NCBI RefSeq assembly: GCF_023016285.1
Contig: NZ_CP095413.1
Location: 3,286,001-3,350,000, forward strand
DNA length: 64,000 bases
Source: Muricauda sp. SCSIO 64092
GTDB taxonomy: Bacteria > Bacteroidota > Bacteroidia > Flavobacteriales > Flavobacteriaceae
Direction of reading: 5' to 3'
A program made the translations under genes and the position numbers. Below, piece after piece: positions 55,396-64,000 of the stretch. The notes beneath the pieces are model-generated. The model was not told where the DNA came from. It made no database searches and saw only the letters and a list, made by a program, of their open reading frames with translations. How positions within the stretch are numbered: position 1 is the first letter of the stretch; each line of letters opens with the position of its first letter.

Positions 55396-56094
55396 CTATT
55401 TGGAAAGGGTTTCCAATTCCATTCTACTTTCCAGTTTCCCATTTTTGGAATACGTCTCTTGTTTAACGATTCCCACTCCTTTGGACAGCCAAATTTTATC
55501 GCTCATTTCATGATTTGCCATCATCATTTTGGAAGAGGTGTTCGCTGAGATAACAAAACAATCAAAAGTGCCCGCTGGGGCGGTCACGGATTCTTCACCC
55601 ACCACTGTGCGGTCCGTGGTATTGACTTCAATCTTCATGTTCATCCCACCCATGCTCATGTTGACGTTGATATTGGCATCGGCCAATTCCTGGCCAATAG
55701 ACAAGGTGTTCGGGATTTCAATATCCGTCCCGGTAATGTCCATTTCAAGGTTCATTGCTTCATATTGTTGTTGCATCTGACTTGGGAAAAGGCTTTTGAA
55801 GTCAATTTTTATACCATCTCCCGTACAGGTCATGGTGTAGTCCGATTCAAAGGCATTTTTTCCTTTCGCATCTTCAAACCTCATTTTCATGGTCGCAGAA
55901 GTGTTGCTGCCATTGTTGTTCACATTGGTTACGGTATAGGCGGTGGTTCCTTCCAACTTATTCTTTTTATTGTACAAATTATAGGTGTAAGAGGTGCCTT
56001 CAGCCATTGGATAATAGGTGCTGCAATTGTCCTGTGCTTTAATTGCCATAATGTATAGGAACAATGAAAGAATGGTCACAAACTTTTTTTTCAT
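55396..56094 (-). CDS. TapB family (DUF3108-like) secreted protein
   Basis: 232 aa: signal peptide (to about 20, IKAQ), then the beta-rich TapB/DUF3108-like body: YPMAEGTSYTYNLYNKKNKL, a GTFDCFVISANTS core (APAGTFDC) and IWLSKGVGIVKQETYSKNGK. Envelope protein of unknown function, 8 bp from the OmpA gene and probably its operon partner. Confidence 0.85.
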   Translation of the reverse strand: MKKKFVTILSLFLYIMAIKAQDNCSTYYPMAEGTSYTYNLYNKKNKLEGTTAYTVTNVNNNGSNTSATMKMRFEDAKGKNAFESDYTMTCTGDGIKIDFKSLFPSQMQQQYEAMNLEMDITGTDIEIPNTLSIGQELADANINVNMSMGGMNMKIEVNTTDRTVVGEESVTAPAGTFDCFVISANTSSKMMMANHEMSDKIWLSKGVGIVKQETYSKNGKLESRMELETLSK

Positions 56095-56102
56095 GGTCGG
56101 AT

Positions 56103-57437
56103 TTATTGTTTTATGAATTCAACACGCCTGTTTTGGGCCTTGCCCTCGGGAGATGAGTTTTCAGCAACGGGTTCCAATTCACCCTTGCCTTCCGTGATCA
56201 AACGGCTGCCATCAACACCGTAAACGCTCACCAGGGCACTTTTTACGGCATCGGCCCTACCTTTGGAAAGTTTCATGTTGGCATCGTCCGCACCATCACT
56301 ATCGGTATGTCCAACAATTTTTAGGTTAATACTACCATCTTGTTGTAAGACTTGATAAATCTGTCTTATAATTCCCATGGATTCAGGTTTTATATTGGTA
56401 GAACCCGAATCAAATAGAATTCCATTGGTAGATATCTTTCCCTCTGCAATAAGCTTTCGTCTTAAGTCAACACCACCTTCGGCAATTTTAAGGTTACCAA
56501 TTAAAACCCTTTCGTTCCTGGTCTCCAGATCGGTTCCGTCAACCTTGAGCTTTAGATAGTTGATAAGTTCCGGTTTATAGATGAACTGGGGAAGGTCCGC
56601 TATCTTACTCTCGTTTATCCACAGGCGATATCGGTTTTTGTTCACGGCAATTGAAATATGGATGATGTCCTGATATACGTTCCTTAAATCGCGCGCCAAC
56701 CTATTGGAAATAGGACTTGGGTTGTCCTTGAACCTGTTGGTTACCTGAACACCAATGGCAATGTACTGGCAAAAATTCAGCGTACTGCTTGCATAGCTTT
56801 CATTTAGGGTAAGGTTGGGGGTTTCCGTAAGGTAAATCTCCAATCTCGCCCCTGAACCGGTTTTTTTCGTAAGATTTACAACTTTAAGGTCAAACTCAAC
56901 GGTATAGTCCTCCGGTAGCGTATTCGCCAGATTGGGCAGCGTTATGCTCCTATTGGTAATGGCGTACCATTTTTCCTGGGAGTCTCCCAAGGTTACAATT
57001 TCACCGCCCCCATTGGTATTCCATTTGGAAGGGAAATCTCCGATAAAATCGTTGGCAAAATCATCAAAAAACAAGGGTTTGTCACCGGGCACGTAATCAA
57101 ATTTGCTGTATACCTGTATTGATTTTGTCCCGCTGGGAGCCGGTTCCCCATTCTTGGTATCCGATTCGGTATTGGGGGATTGGCCACCACCGTTATTAGG
57201 GGCCTGGGGGCTGTCTGGGTTTGGTGGCGTTTGCTGTCCCTCTTTTCCCGGCTCCAATATGGAATCCAGGGCTTGGTCGGTCTTCTTTGAGGACTCTTGC
57301 TCAACCCGTCGTTCAACGGTTCGTTCAGCGGCTTTTTGTGCCTTTTTACCAAGTTTCTTTAAAAATTGTCCATGGGCCGGTATTGAAAAAGCGGTAATCG
57401 TGAGAACAAGCAGTACGGATCTAAACGTCGATTTCAT
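56103..57437 (-). CDS. OmpA family protein
   Basis: 444 aa. Signal peptide (MKSTFRSVLLVLTITAFSI), a coiled, charged linker rich in Pro, Asn and Gly (about 60-115), a beta-sandwich middle domain (about 130-310), and a C-terminal OmpA peptidoglycan-binding domain (LKIVGHTDSDGADDANMKLS; SPEGKAQNRRVEF). Anchors the outer membrane to peptidoglycan. ATG 57437 preferred. Confidence 0.93.
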   Translation of the reverse strand: MKSTFRSVLLVLTITAFSIPAHGQFLKKLGKKAQKAAERTVERRVEQESSKKTDQALDSILEPGKEGQQTPPNPDSPQAPNNGGGQSPNTESDTKNGEPAPSGTKSIQVYSKFDYVPGDKPLFFDDFANDFIGDFPSKWNTNGGGEIVTLGDSQEKWYAITNRSITLPNLANTLPEDYTVEFDLKVVNLTKKTGSGARLEIYLTETPNLTLNESYASSTLNFCQYIAIGVQVTNRFKDNPSPISNRLARDLRNVYQDIIHISIAVNKNRYRLWINESKIADLPQFIYKPELINYLKLKVDGTDLETRNERVLIGNLKIAEGGVDLRRKLIAEGKISTNGILFDSGSTNIKPESMGIIRQIYQVLQQDGSINLKIVGHTDSDGADDANMKLSKGRADAVKSALVSVYGVDGSRLITEGKGELEPVAENSSPEGKAQNRRVEFIKQ

Positions 57438-57553
57438 TTTCTTAGGTGTTTTAAGTGTTTGGCCTAAGGAATTAGGCAACTCAAAGTATTAAAAAATGAA
57501 AATCGAACAGGCTGTGAATGTATCGTTTACATTGAATTTTGTGTGAAAGGGAG

Positions 57554-60007
57554 TTAATTCAGGGTATACACGATAATGGAATTTTCCTGGTCTTTGGCCA
57601 CCAACTCCAATTTTTTGTCGTTGTCCATATCAATAAGGTCAACTACTGAATTTCCATATACCGGAAAATTTGGGATGGGCTTTGCCTGGCTATCGTACAA
57701 ATGGATTTTTTGGTTCTGTAGGTCCGTTACGGCCACATATATTTTATCATTGATATAGAATATTTTGGGTTTGGTATATACCCCAAGCTCCAACTCCACT
57801 TTCTTTCCTTTAATGTTCAAAATATTGTCATCCATGAATACCAGGGTTTTACTGGTAGCGAACATCCCGTGATTTTCCCCCAAATTGAATTTGGTCGCAG
57901 ACAATTTCCCTTTGATGTCCACCTGATGCAATACCCCTTTTTTATCCGTTACGGAGAACTTGTTCTTGTACAGGAAGACCTCATTGTCAGAGAAGGCAAT
58001 GGTCCTATTTACGGTAATACGATTGCCTCCCGCACGATGCAGGATTTTTAATTGGCCATTTTCCAATTGAAATACCAAATAATCCTTTTTCCCCATCCTA
58101 AAATGCTTTGGGTTGGAAATGATGGGACTTTCAGCTTCGGTATAGGTGAATCCGGATACAATATCCCCGGCACTGTTATACATGTATACCTTTTTGCCCT
58201 GGGTCACCACAAATCGGTAATTTCTGTTTTTTTCATAGTCGAATACCGCCAATGGATTAAGGTTGCCTCCTTCAAATTTTTTGTTGAAAGGGGCAACTTC
58301 CTCTCCATTTCTGTCAAGGACCAAGAATTGGTTATTGGTACAGAAAGCAAGTTGCAGCTTTCCATTTTTATAGATATCCACCTGATGGATCCTTCCTTGA
58401 ATTTTCCCCTCCAATTGTCTTTTCCATAAAACCTTGCCTTCGGTGGAAATGAGATACAGATAGTTATCCTGATCCTGCACCACAACCTCATGCTTGTTGG
58501 TTCTATGGTTTTTTACAAAGTGAGGGTCGGTAACCAGGTCACTGTCCAATTCCAAATTGAAAATTGGAGCTACGGATTTGTTGGCGGGTTCGTTCTGGAT
58601 TTTGGTGACCAACAAATTGAAATGTGAAAAATCCCTATCGTTTATCAACTGGGCGGCAAATCCTATTTTTTCCAAGTTTTCTGCTTGAAGTTCCTTTGCC
58701 AAATTTGGATTAAAGTGTTGCCCCAGGAAATGGTTCAACCCTTTTTCCCCAGAAATGAAAAGTAGCGAAGATTCACTGCCAATTCTGGATTTCACTTCTT
58801 TGTACAGACTTCCTTTGTCAAAGGTGAAACCACTTCGTTTATTCGCAATGATATTCTGCAATGCACTTAGGTCCGTGGCAAAAATATGGGCATTCTCAAA
58901 TACCGTATAAAAGTTTGATTTGAACTTTTTTGTGAGAGGACTGAACAGATCTTCCACAAATTGATCGTCGTTTAATCGCCATATTTCACTTCCCTGATAG
59001 TTTGTGGCATTCACCTTTGCACTTTCAAGAATTGGGTTCAAGCCCTCGTCATCTATGGCGTGTACCACTACTGCTTTCCCAGCATTAAGATAGATTACGC
59101 CCACTTCCTCTATGTTCAAGGCCATATCTTTTTTTAGCGATACCACATCCAAAAAGTCCTTTTGGTTATTGAGGAACACCTCATGGTCATTAAAGGAAAA
59201 ACTGGCTATGGCAAATGCATTCTGTGGTGCTATGGAGGCCGTTCGATCGACCAGCGGAGCAGTGCCCTTGAACAAATTGATGAATTTTTTGGTGGAATCA
59301 TTGGCGACGGCCACTCCACTGAGCAATAAATCCCCCTGTTGTGTAGTGAAATCCGTAGAAACCCAATCTGCAAAAATGTCCATGTTGGCTTCATCCAATG
59401 TCTTAAGTTCCGAAGAGAGTAGGGAGTTGGTCTGCATATTGAAAAAGAGCGATGCCGATTTAAATGTGTTCGCTGTTTGGAACAATCTTTCGAGGGCTTT
59501 CGGAATCTGATTTTCACCTTTTGTCCGGATGACATTTTCCAAAAGCAATTGGGAGGAACTCACTACGGATTTGCCATCGATGGCAACAGCATAGAACGTG
59601 CTATCATCGAGTTGATATGTGGTGATTTGTCGATTTTCATAGCTTAGGGTCTCCACTTTCCTTTCGGTGTAACGCTCTAAATTCAATGGAATGGAGTCCA
59701 ATGCCTGAAGTAGGATAAACTCATGATTATCTTTCCCAACCGGGTAAAACGCCAAAATTGAGTTTTGCCCAATTTTGTTGAAATCCAGGGCATCCATTTT
59801 TCTTCTGATGGAAGCAAAAAGGGATGTGGCTTTCATCTTATCCATAAAACCGTTGTTTTTAAGTTCGCTCTTAAAACTGTCCGGGTGGTTAATTTTTATG
59901 AATACCGTTGCGTTGGGTGGAAAGTAATTTAGGTCGGATTCCGTTTCCTTCTTTTCAATGGTACATGAAAGGACAAGTAGAAAAACCAGTAAGATGCTGA
60001 ATTTCAT
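57554..60007 (-). CDS. DUF3352-like lipoprotein with propeller domain
   Basis: 817 aa: lipobox LVLSC (about Cys15), an N-terminal half with the DUF3352-like pattern (NYFPPNATVFIKINHPDSFK, LLLSGVAVANDSTKKFINLF), and a C-terminal quinoprotein-like beta-propeller (KHEVVVQDQDNYLYLISTEG, VVDLIDMDNDKKLELVAKDQ). Lies 30 bp after rnhB on the same strand; a pairing with rnhB is recurrent in Flavobacteriia by my recollection. Function unknown. Confidence 0.82.
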   Translation of the reverse strand: MKFSILLVFLLVLSCTIEKKETESDLNYFPPNATVFIKINHPDSFKSELKNNGFMDKMKATSLFASIRRKMDALDFNKIGQNSILAFYPVGKDNHEFILLQALDSIPLNLERYTERKVETLSYENRQITTYQLDDSTFYAVAIDGKSVVSSSQLLLENVIRTKGENQIPKALERLFQTANTFKSASLFFNMQTNSLLSSELKTLDEANMDIFADWVSTDFTTQQGDLLLSGVAVANDSTKKFINLFKGTAPLVDRTASIAPQNAFAIASFSFNDHEVFLNNQKDFLDVVSLKKDMALNIEEVGVIYLNAGKAVVVHAIDDEGLNPILESAKVNATNYQGSEIWRLNDDQFVEDLFSPLTKKFKSNFYTVFENAHIFATDLSALQNIIANKRSGFTFDKGSLYKEVKSRIGSESSLLFISGEKGLNHFLGQHFNPNLAKELQAENLEKIGFAAQLINDRDFSHFNLLVTKIQNEPANKSVAPIFNLELDSDLVTDPHFVKNHRTNKHEVVVQDQDNYLYLISTEGKVLWKRQLEGKIQGRIHQVDIYKNGKLQLAFCTNNQFLVLDRNGEEVAPFNKKFEGGNLNPLAVFDYEKNRNYRFVVTQGKKVYMYNSAGDIVSGFTYTEAESPIISNPKHFRMGKKDYLVFQLENGQLKILHRAGGNRITVNRTIAFSDNEVFLYKNKFSVTDKKGVLHQVDIKGKLSATKFNLGENHGMFATSKTLVFMDDNILNIKGKKVELELGVYTKPKIFYINDKIYVAVTDLQNQKIHLYDSQAKPIPNFPVYGNSVVDLIDMDNDKKLELVAKDQENSIIVYTLN

Positions 60008-60023
60008 GCAAAGGACTTTAGCA

Positions 60024-60031
60024 CAAAGTTA
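60024..60031 (-). promoter_or_regulatory. Candidate -7 element of the DUF3352-like gene
   Basis: TAACTTTG fits TAnnTTTG; it lies in the 3' end region of rnhB, 16 bp before ATG. Confidence 0.4.
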
Positions 60032-60037
60032 CAGCCT

Positions 60038-60637
60038 TTACCCAAACTCTAAAGTCAATTGTTCAGGTAGCTGTTTAAAGCTTTTGCGGTGGTATTTTGT
60101 CAGGCCGTGTTTTCGTATGGCTTCCCTATGTTCCTTTGTAGGGTATCCTTTGTTCCGTATCCAATTGTACATGGGGAATTCTTCGTGGATTTTGGCCATA
60201 TAGGCATCCCTATGTGTTTTTGCCAATATTGATGCGGCAGCAATACTAATGAATTTGGAGTCACCTTTTACAATACAGCTATGCGCGATACCATTGTAGG
60301 GCTTGAACCGATTTCCATCAACCAAAATAAACTCCGGTTCCTTGGTGAGTTGCTGTAAAGAGCGATGCATGGCCAATATGGAAGCATTTAAAATGTTTAT
60401 GGAATCGATCTCTTCTTCGTGCACGTGGGCAATTCCATAAGAAATGGCCCCTTCTTCCAAAATGGGCCTTAAATGGTCGCGTATTTTTTCCGAAAGCTGT
60501 TTGGAATCGTTCAGCGATTCATGTTCAAAATCTTTGGGTAGGATAATGGATGCGGCAGTAACCGGACCCGCCAAACAGCCCCGACCAGCTTCATCCGTTC
60601 CGGCCAATGTATTGGGAAACCTATATTTTTTTAGCAT
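60038..60637 (-). CDS. rnhB: Ribonuclease HII
   Basis: 199 aa cleaving RNA in RNA-DNA hybrids. Start motif [15 protein letters not shown] with the first catalytic acids, later LVDGNRFKP and [21 protein letters not shown]. Full length. Confidence 0.97.
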   Translation of the reverse strand: MLKKYRFPNTLAGTDEAGRGCLAGPVTAASIILPKDFEHESLNDSKQLSEKIRDHLRPILEEGAISYGIAHVHEEEIDSINILNASILAMHRSLQQLTKEPEFILVDGNRFKPYNGIAHSCIVKGDSKFISIAAASILAKTHRDAYMAKIHEEFPMYNWIRNKGYPTKEHREAIRKHGLTKYHRKSFKQLPEQLTLEFG

Positions 60638-60848
60638 TCAAGAACTTTAGGGGTGGCCATAAATTCATTGGACAACACTAATCCAATGTGTTAAAAAATT
60701 AACGATTTTACTATAAAAGGATCATTAGCACGAATTATCAATAATTATTGGATTAAAATTAACATTGAATGGGGTGAGCCCCTTTTAAGTTTTGGAATAT
60801 TAACAATTTATTATCATTTTTGGAAACGCTAATTCAAATAATCTTTAA

Positions 60849-63800
60849 ATGAAATCAATGTTAACTTGGATGTTAACACCATTTTTGGTGTTAACTATGT
60901 CCTTCTCTTTAGCTCAAGAGAAAACAATTTCGGGTAATGTGACCGACCAAGATGGTCTCCCCTTACCTGGTGTTTCCATTGTTGTGGTGGGAACCACTAG
61001 TGGAACACAAACGGATTTTGACGGTAATTACTCCATTACTGCCAGTCAAGGTCAAGTACTTCGATTCACCTACATTGGGCAGGCTACCGTTAATAGGACG
61101 GTTGGTAGTGGCAACACTATAAATGTCCAAATGGAGGAGGATGCACAGGCTTTGGAGGAAGTAGTTGTCGTGGCATACGGAGAAAAATCTAGGCAAAAAG
61201 TAATTACAAGTATATCAGAAGTGGATAGTGAGGCCATTGAAGATTTGGTGGTAGACTCTCCCCAAAATATACTTCAAGGGCAAGCGGCTGGTGTTCAAGT
61301 GGTTAGTAGTTCAGGTACGATAGGAGCAGCTCCGGAAGTTAGGATAAGAGGAACGAATTCTATCGGGGGTAACTCCAGACCTTTATTTGTTGTTGATGGT
61401 GTTGTGCTGGGAGATACTTTTAATACGCTTGCTCAAGGAACAGGGCAAGGGATTAATCCTTTGGCGACTATCAACCCTAACGACATAGAAAGTATTTCAG
61501 TATTAAAATCTGCCGCCGCTGCTGCGTTATATGGTTCCCGAGGTGGAAATGGTGTGGTTTTGATAACTACCAAAAGAGGAAGAACGGATGGAAGAGTAAC
61601 GGTGGATATAAATACGAATGTTTCATTTTCCACGCTTACTGACTCGCCGGATTTAATGAACGCTCAAGAGTTTATTGACTTTACAACATCAATCAGGTCA
61701 GTAACAGGGCAAACCTTATTAACAGATAGTGGTGATGATGTTGACATGATAGATCTCGTTACAAGAACAGCAGTTTCAACTAGTAGCAATATTAGTGTGC
61801 GCGGGGGTAATGAAAACGTGAATTATTTTATAGGTGCTACACGAGAAAACCTGGAAGTTCCACTAATTGGCGGTGCATTGGATCGAACAAGCTTTCGGGC
61901 GAATGTGGAGGCTAAAGCTACTGATTGGTTAACTGCGGGTATGAATCTGAATGTATCGCAAAACAACTTCGACCTTACACCTGCTGAAAATTCTTTTGGT
62001 GCTCCGTACACAGTAGCCATATTGCAAAGACCTGACAGAGGGCCATTTGATGAGGATGGAAATTTTAGAACCTCAGGTAATGTAGGTGGGGGTAATGTTA
62101 TTGCTCAGGAAGTTTTAGAACAAAACGATCAGAATACTACCAGGATTATTGGTAATGCTTATCTAAACTTTGATCTATCATCATTTATACCGGGCCTTAG
62201 TTTTAAACAAGAACTGGGAGTTGATAGAAATTTTGATGAGGCTATTCGAAGAGATGTTGAGTTGTTAACCCCGGGTGGATTTGCACTAAATAGAATTTCT
62301 CAACAGAATAGAACTATTGTAAATAGTTTGCTTTCCTATAACAAAACTTTTGGGGATCATACTTTAAATATTCTTGCAGGGTATTCTTTTGAAGAGAATG
62401 CATTTAGAGTTTTAAGGGCAGATGGTACGGGATTCTTGTCGGACGACCAACGTAATATAGAATCTGCGGCTACTTTCCCGACTACTTTTTCCAGTGGCGA
62501 CGAAACTACTTTAGTGTCGTACTTGAGTAGGATATCTTATGATTATGCCAATGGTAGATATCTTTTGGAAGGGTCTTTAAGACGAGATGGGTCTTCGGTA
62601 TTTGGGGCCAATAACCGATTTGGTACATTTTGGTCTTTAGCCGCAGGATGGAATATATCAGAAGAACCATTCATGCAGAATGTAAATTGGATTCAGGGAT
62701 TAAAGCTTAATGGTAGTTATGGTTCAACCGGTAATGATAGAATATTCACCGCTGCGAATTTCTTCCCTGCTTTGGGAACTTTCGGAACCAATAATTATAA
62801 TGGAGAATCGGGGCTAACACCTCTTGTGCTAGCGAATCCTGATTTAAAGTGGGAAAGCACAACCACTTGGGATATTGGACTTTCAGCAAGTTTTTTCAAC
62901 AGAGGTCTTTCATTTACTTTAGAATATTATAACCGAACAACCGATGATTTAATTCTTAATGTTCCGGTGGACCCTACCTTTAATAATGGTCTGAATAGTG
63001 TCCTTCAGAATGTTGGTGAAATGGAGAATAGAGGGTTTGAACTGTCGCTTGATGCGGTTATTTTTGATAATCCCGATGGCTTTAGCTGGAATTCAAACTT
63101 TAACATTGCCTACAATGTGAATGAGGTAACTTCTTTGCCCGAAACGTCAAGTGTGGATGAACAGGGAAGAAGATTCGTAGAACAGATAGGAGGCTCTTTG
63201 GCCAATTCACCACAAAGAGCAGTGGAAGGAGAATCTGCAAACTCATGGTATTTAATTCCTTATATTGGGGTTAATTCGCAAACTGGAGATACAGAGTGGT
63301 TGGATGCTGATGGAAATCCAACAACAAGCCCAACTGCCGCGGACAGAAGAATAGTGGGACAGGGCAACCCGGATTTTATAGGAGGGTTTTCAAATGTTTT
63401 CACATTTAAAAACTGGTCTCTAAGTACATTATTCAATTATTCTTTTGGTAATGATATGTTACTTACCTCCCGAGAGTTTACTGAAAATCCAGTTAGTGGA
63501 TTCAACAAGACTACAAGACTATTAAATGTATGGGAGCAACCGGGTGATCAAGCGTTTGTGCCTAGTCCCAGCAGCCCTACCATCTTTACGTTCGCACAAA
63601 CGTCAACGGCACAGCTGGCGGATGCGTCATTTGTGCGGTTAAAAAATGTTACTTTATCTTATACCTTGCCGCGAAGCTTGATTGACAGAACATTTTTAAA
63701 TAACATTAGGTTTTTCGTAACAGGCACTAATTTGCTAACCATTAAAAGTGATGATTTGGAAGGGTACGACCCGGAAGGATCCAATAGAGCGGATGGAGCA

Positions 63801-63875
63801 GGTACTCTTGGCCAGGATTTCTTTACAGTACCTCAAGCTTCTACATTTACATTAGGAATGAATGTTTCGTTCTAA
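60849..63875 (+). CDS. SusC/RagA family TonB-linked outer membrane protein
   Basis: 1008-aa glycan or peptide uptake porin. Signal peptide (about 1-23), CarboxypepD-regulatory-like domain (about 25-100: ISGNVTDQDGLPLPGVSIVV), plug with LKSAAAAALYGSRGGNGVVL, then a 22-strand barrel ending FTLGMNVSF. AT-rich codons set it apart from the GC-richer housekeeping neighbours, as usual for exchanged polysaccharide loci. It has no FecR/sigma partner in view. Confidence 0.96.
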   Translation: MKSMLTWMLTPFLVLTMSFSLAQEKTISGNVTDQDGLPLPGVSIVVVGTTSGTQTDFDGNYSITASQGQVLRFTYIGQATVNRTVGSGNTINVQMEEDAQALEEVVVVAYGEKSRQKVITSISEVDSEAIEDLVVDSPQNILQGQAAGVQVVSSSGTIGAAPEVRIRGTNSIGGNSRPLFVVDGVVLGDTFNTLAQGTGQGINPLATINPNDIESISVLKSAAAAALYGSRGGNGVVLITTKRGRTDGRVTVDINTNVSFSTLTDSPDLMNAQEFIDFTTSIRSVTGQTLLTDSGDDVDMIDLVTRTAVSTSSNISVRGGNENVNYFIGATRENLEVPLIGGALDRTSFRANVEAKATDWLTAGMNLNVSQNNFDLTPAENSFGAPYTVAILQRPDRGPFDEDGNFRTSGNVGGGNVIAQEVLEQNDQNTTRIIGNAYLNFDLSSFIPGLSFKQELGVDRNFDEAIRRDVELLTPGGFALNRISQQNRTIVNSLLSYNKTFGDHTLNILAGYSFEENAFRVLRADGTGFLSDDQRNIESAATFPTTFSSGDETTLVSYLSRISYDYANGRYLLEGSLRRDGSSVFGANNRFGTFWSLAAGWNISEEPFMQNVNWIQGLKLNGSYGSTGNDRIFTAANFFPALGTFGTNNYNGESGLTPLVLANPDLKWESTTTWDIGLSASFFNRGLSFTLEYYNRTTDDLILNVPVDPTFNNGLNSVLQNVGEMENRGFELSLDAVIFDNPDGFSWNSNFNIAYNVNEVTSLPETSSVDEQGRRFVEQIGGSLANSPQRAVEGESANSWYLIPYIGVNSQTGDTEWLDADGNPTTSPTAADRRIVGQGNPDFIGGFSNVFTFKNWSLSTLFNYSFGNDMLLTSREFTENPVSGFNKTTRLLNVWEQPGDQAFVPSPSSPTIFTFAQTSTAQLADASFVRLKNVTLSYTLPRSLIDRTFLNNIRFFVTGTNLLTIKSDDLEGYDPEGSNRADGAGTLGQDFFTVPQASTFTLGMNVSF

Positions 63876-63896
63876 AAGTATTTAATTTATAAAATT

Positions 63897-64000
63897 ATGG
63901 ATAAGATGAATAAAAATAAGTTAAGTATAATTCTGGCACTATTTCTAATAGTAATGTCTTCATGTGAAGATAGATTGGAATTATTACCGGAAGACGATAT
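63897..64000 (+). CDS. RagB/SusD family lipoprotein, 5' end
   Basis: Partial: MDKMNKNKLSIILALFL, lipobox VMSSC, then EDRLELLPEDD, typical of SusD. Lies 21 bp after susC and runs off the window. SusD caps the SusC porin and captures substrate. Confidence 0.9.
   Translation, partial: MDKMNKNKLSIILALFLIVMSSCEDRLELLPEDD

Overview
The window looks like the chromosome of a marine Flavobacteriaceae bacterium (Muricauda/Maribacter-like; the genus is inference). Evidence: Bacteroidetes-type -7 promoter motifs (TAnnTTTG), few Shine-Dalgarno sites, a SusC/SusD pair at the right edge, many lipoproteins and families typical of the phylum (DUF4230, DUF6090-like, DUF5522, TapB, TPM/LemA, long aromatic amino acid hydroxylase, DUF5117/5118 metalloprotease). 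It is mostly ordinary core chromosome with small accessory patches.

Layout. 1-650: initiator tRNA-Met (minus) and a 106-bp tandem repeat that copies the tRNA 5' end. 0.65-6.9 kb: AGCS amino-acid symporter, era, a choice-of-anchor lipoprotein, der. 7-10.3 kb (minus): M23 peptidase, MerR regulator, LemA and two TPM proteins. 10.4-14.4 kb: alaS and two membrane-anchored proteins of unknown function. 14.3-17.6 kb (minus): aromatic amino acid hydroxylase, DUF3291, DUF4136 and a tiny DUF5522 protein. 17.8-21.2 kb: tightly packed operon of an HExxH mini-protein, a PLP deaminase, a glucosaminidase-LysM lipoprotein and hemL. 21.2-32.6 kb: accessory-looking mix (AraC regulator, truncated adenylate cyclase, MddA-like methyltransferase, TPR-HTH regulator, frameshifted GH-A-like glycosidase, hydrolases). 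32.7-35.9 kb: Nudix-type regulator divergent from a GH3 glycosidase, with two matching palindromes between them. 36-42.4 kb (minus): MFS transporter, VOC protein, SH3-like protein, small envelope proteins, zinc metalloprotease. 42.7-45.0 kb: three secreted repeat proteins, two of an unrecognised LGFxTxxYLPxxFDPY repeat type and one leucine-rich repeat protein. 45-52.6 kb: SLC13-type transporter, lysS, thioredoxin-like protein, membrane LuxR regulator, Pmp3/YqaE peptide, SGNH lipoprotein, lipB. 52.6-55.4 kb: insertion flanked by 110-bp direct repeats of the lipB 3' end and carrying one 598-aa oxidoreductase-like gene. 55.4-60.6 kb (minus): TapB-like, OmpA-like and DUF3352-like proteins, rnhB. 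60.8-64 kb: SusC and the start of SusD, running off the window.

The strongest candidates for something new are the lipB-flanked insertion and the paired YLP-repeat secreted proteins. The Nudix/GH3 operator pair, the 11-bp-phased TTACA repeats before the MddA-like gene and the tRNA-fragment tandem repeat are well-defined regulatory or structural observations. All functional calls come from reading motifs and family resemblance; no database search was run.
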